DNA from: Alphaproteobacteria bacterium | GTDB taxonomy: Bacteria > Pseudomonadota > Alphaproteobacteria > Caulobacterales > Caulobacteraceae | Assembly (NCBI GenBank): GCA_025359785.1 | Contig: JANYET010000021.1 | Coordinates: 1 to 43,562 of the forward strand | Length of the DNA: 43,562 nt | Direction of reading: 5' to 3' | Shown here: piece by piece, positions 40,928 through 43,562 of the stretch | Numbering within the stretch: position 1 is the stretch's first letter | Layout of the letters: each line of letters begins with the position of its first letter | The notes under the pieces: model-generated | What the model was told of the DNA's origin: nothing | What the model saw: only the letters and a program-made list of their open reading frames with translations | Databases searched by the model: none | Program-made: the position numbers and the translations under genes

Positions 40928-40966
40928 GGACGGACATGCGATTGCTGGCGGGAAACAGGTCCGTCC
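40928..40966 (+). terminator. Possible hairpin after the DsbA-like gene
   Basis: GGACGGAC (40928-40935) and GTCCGTCC (40959-40966) are exact reverse complements around 23 bases. No T-run follows, so if it ends transcription it would not be a canonical intrinsic terminator. It lies 28 bases after the stop codon in the 320-base gap to the next gene; apart from this and the promoter below I see nothing in that gap. Confidence 0.35.
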
Positions 40967-41072
40967 GGCGTCGCTCCTGGCCCCTTATTAGGCGCGTGCC
41001 GTTGTGAATTCCGGCGCGGCGCCCGCTCAGTGAGCGCTACGCCAGTGCATAGCTGCTGTGCGAAAAAAGCGG

Positions 41073-41100
41073 TTGCCGTTGATCTTAACACTGTTATCTT
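41073..41100 (+). promoter_or_regulatory. Candidate promoter of the small secreted protein gene
   Basis: TTGCCG (41073-41078) and TATCTT (41095-41100) are separated by 16 bases, close to a housekeeping promoter, in the AT-richest part of the gap. The start codon is 120 bases further on, leaving a leader of about 110 bases. Confidence 0.35.
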
Positions 41101-41220
41101 AGCGATGCTCAGTTCGTGGCGCGCCAAGGGTGGGGATACCCAAAGCGATCCCACGCCGCGAACAAGGCCGGCGTCTTGAGCAGGGACGCCGCCACTCCCC
41201 GAACTGTTGGAGGGCTCTTC

Positions 41221-41562
41221 ATGAAGCTCCTTACTCTTGCGGCCGCCTGCGCCGTTGTCGTCACCTTCGCCTCAGCTCCCGCTTTCGCCGCGGAATCGGT
41301 GGTCGCCAAGCTGGCGGCTCCCGTCGCCCAGCCGACCAAGTTCATCGCCGGCGAAGCGATGTTCAACTGTGAAGGCGACACCTGTGTCGCCGCCTCGCCG
41401 CAATCGCTGACCTTCAGCGCCGGCGCCTGCAAGACCGTCGCCGCCAAGGTCGGAACGCTGGTCTCCTTTACCGGCCGCGTGGCCATGGATGATCAGCGCC
41501 TCGGCGCCTGCAACAGCGTCGCGGTCGCCCGTTCCGCCGGCCCGCAGATGGCCAAGCAATAG
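41221..41562 (+). CDS. Small secreted protein, CC_3452-like
   Basis: A 113-residue periplasmic protein. The signal peptide ends AFA, cleaved before AESVV (about residue 23). Four cysteines in the mature part (FNCEGDTCVA, GACK, GACN) suggest two disulfides. The layout F-I-A-G-E-A-M-F-N-C-E-G-D-T-C resembles the family named after Caulobacter CC_3452; I make this link from memory. GGAGGG lies eight bases before the ATG. Frame upstream to 41116 is not used. A strong terminator follows, so it is a single-gene unit. Function unknown. Confidence 0.8.
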   Translation: MKLLTLAAACAVVVTFASAPAFAAESVVAKLAAPVAQPTKFIAGEAMFNCEGDTCVAASPQSLTFSAGACKTVAAKVGTLVSFTGRVAMDDQRLGACNSVAVARSAGPQMAKQ

Positions 41563-41613
41563 TTTCTGGCTTTCACGTCTCCCAGCAGCTCCGTTGTCGA
41601 GCTTCTGAACTTC

Positions 41614-41648
41614 GGGCGTCGACCTTCGGGTCGGCGCCCTTTTCTTTT
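41614..41648 (+). terminator. Strong intrinsic terminator
   Basis: An 11-base stem GGGCGTCGACC (41614-41624) pairs with GGTCGGCGCCC (41629-41639), with one T-G pair, around a stable TTCG loop, followed by TTTTCTTTT. It lies 52 bases after the small secreted protein gene and insulates the atp operon. It is the only canonical rho-independent terminator I find in the window. Confidence 0.9.
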
Positions 41649-41757
41649 GTATGGCCCGAGCCCGCCCTACGGCTCTAGCCTGCCGGATGTCCCGGGTATG
41701 CCCTTAGGGAAGGCGCGAACCCCGTGACTATTCATCGGGGCTGAGGGGCCGCCCCCC

Positions 41758-41786
41758 TTGTTGCGGCGCGGGAGGTCGCGTGCTAT
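41758..41786 (+). promoter_or_regulatory. Candidate atp operon promoter
   Basis: TTGTTG (41758-41763) and TGCTAT (41781-41786) are separated by 17 bases. The -10 area GCTATC resembles the GCTA core of Caulobacter housekeeping promoters. A start near 41793 would give a leader of about 130 bases before atpH. A small dyad (CCCCG and CGGGG around 11 bases, near 41720-41740) lies just upstream; I see nothing else between the terminator and atpH. Confidence 0.4.
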
Positions 41787-41920
41787 CAGGCGCGCGGCTT
41801 TGGGACAGGGGTCTTAGCGACCTTTCGGACCGAAGTGCTTTTTCCAAGCGCTTTCAAGCCTTTAAGGCTGCAGCGGGTTTCTCCGCGGCGGCTCCCTAGA
41901 CGCACCGGGCGGTAACTTAA

Positions 41921-43562
<1,642 letters not shown>

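Noticed and set aside
41717..41760. Dyad CCCCG...CGGGG upstream of atpH as a riboswitch or terminator
   Set aside because: The stem is only five bases, no T-run follows and no known leader fold was recognisable.

Overview
The window is GC-rich alphaproteobacterial chromosome, most likely from a Caulobacteraceae member such as Phenylobacterium or Caulobacter. Pointers are a RegB/RegA-SenC redox module, an SOS-boxed mmcB, alphaproteobacterial PEPxxWA-CTERM proteins, a CC_3452-like small secreted protein just before atpH-atpA, and methylsuccinyl-CoA dehydrogenase. Genus is inference; there is no rRNA or tRNA here to fix it. Genes are dense, with 1-4 base stop/start overlaps and short convergent gaps. 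I see no integrase, transposase, prophage or CRISPR array.

Layout. 1-3 kb: etfBA (etfA cut by the window edge), a small membrane protein, and a HIG1-like/PduO-type adenosyltransferase pair. 3-4.7 kb: a 22-bp tandem repeat, a candidate operator and two tandem TetR genes. 4.8-6.5 kb: methylsuccinyl-CoA dehydrogenase (ethylmalonyl-CoA pathway), its 3' end repeated downstream. 6.6-10.4 kb: GST, an alpha/beta hydrolase, and a divergent pair of cell-wall enzymes (VanY-like peptidase, YkuD L,D-transpeptidase). 10.4-18 kb, mostly minus strand: Rieske oxygenase, GH13 glucosidase, a ClpP paralogue with an altered triad, M20 peptidase, a cytochrome c/PQQ dehydrogenase. 17.7-22.2 kb: GNAT, a membrane protein, SDR, a large zinc metalloprotease. 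22.3-25.6 kb: a MerR regulator with acyl-CoA dehydrogenase and OsmC genes, then a Vsr endonuclease that overlaps osmC tail to tail. 25.8-31 kb: a diiron ferritin-like protein and a PEP-CTERM locus (two coupled secreted proteins, a divergent winged-helix/TolB-like/TPR regulator, and an orphan sorting tail). 31-35.7 kb: lipocalin, a small protein, SOS-boxed mmcB, mmcQ/yjbR, regA, regB, senC. 35.8-40.9 kb: PHB depolymerase, YgjP-type metallopeptidase, PBP1A, a DsbA-like lipoprotein. 41.2-43.6 kb: a small secreted protein, a strong terminator, atpH and the start of atpA.

Several genes fit one metabolic picture. PhaZ releases hydroxybutyrate, Mcd belongs to the ethylmalonyl-CoA acetate-assimilation route, the PduO-type enzyme could supply adenosylcobalamin to its mutases, and EtfAB takes electrons from acyl-CoA dehydrogenases. 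This link is inference from family knowledge. The best candidates for new biology are the PEP-CTERM locus with its regulator, the ClpP paralogue with Asn in place of the catalytic Asp, and the families of inverted-repeat elements that fill the wider convergent gaps.
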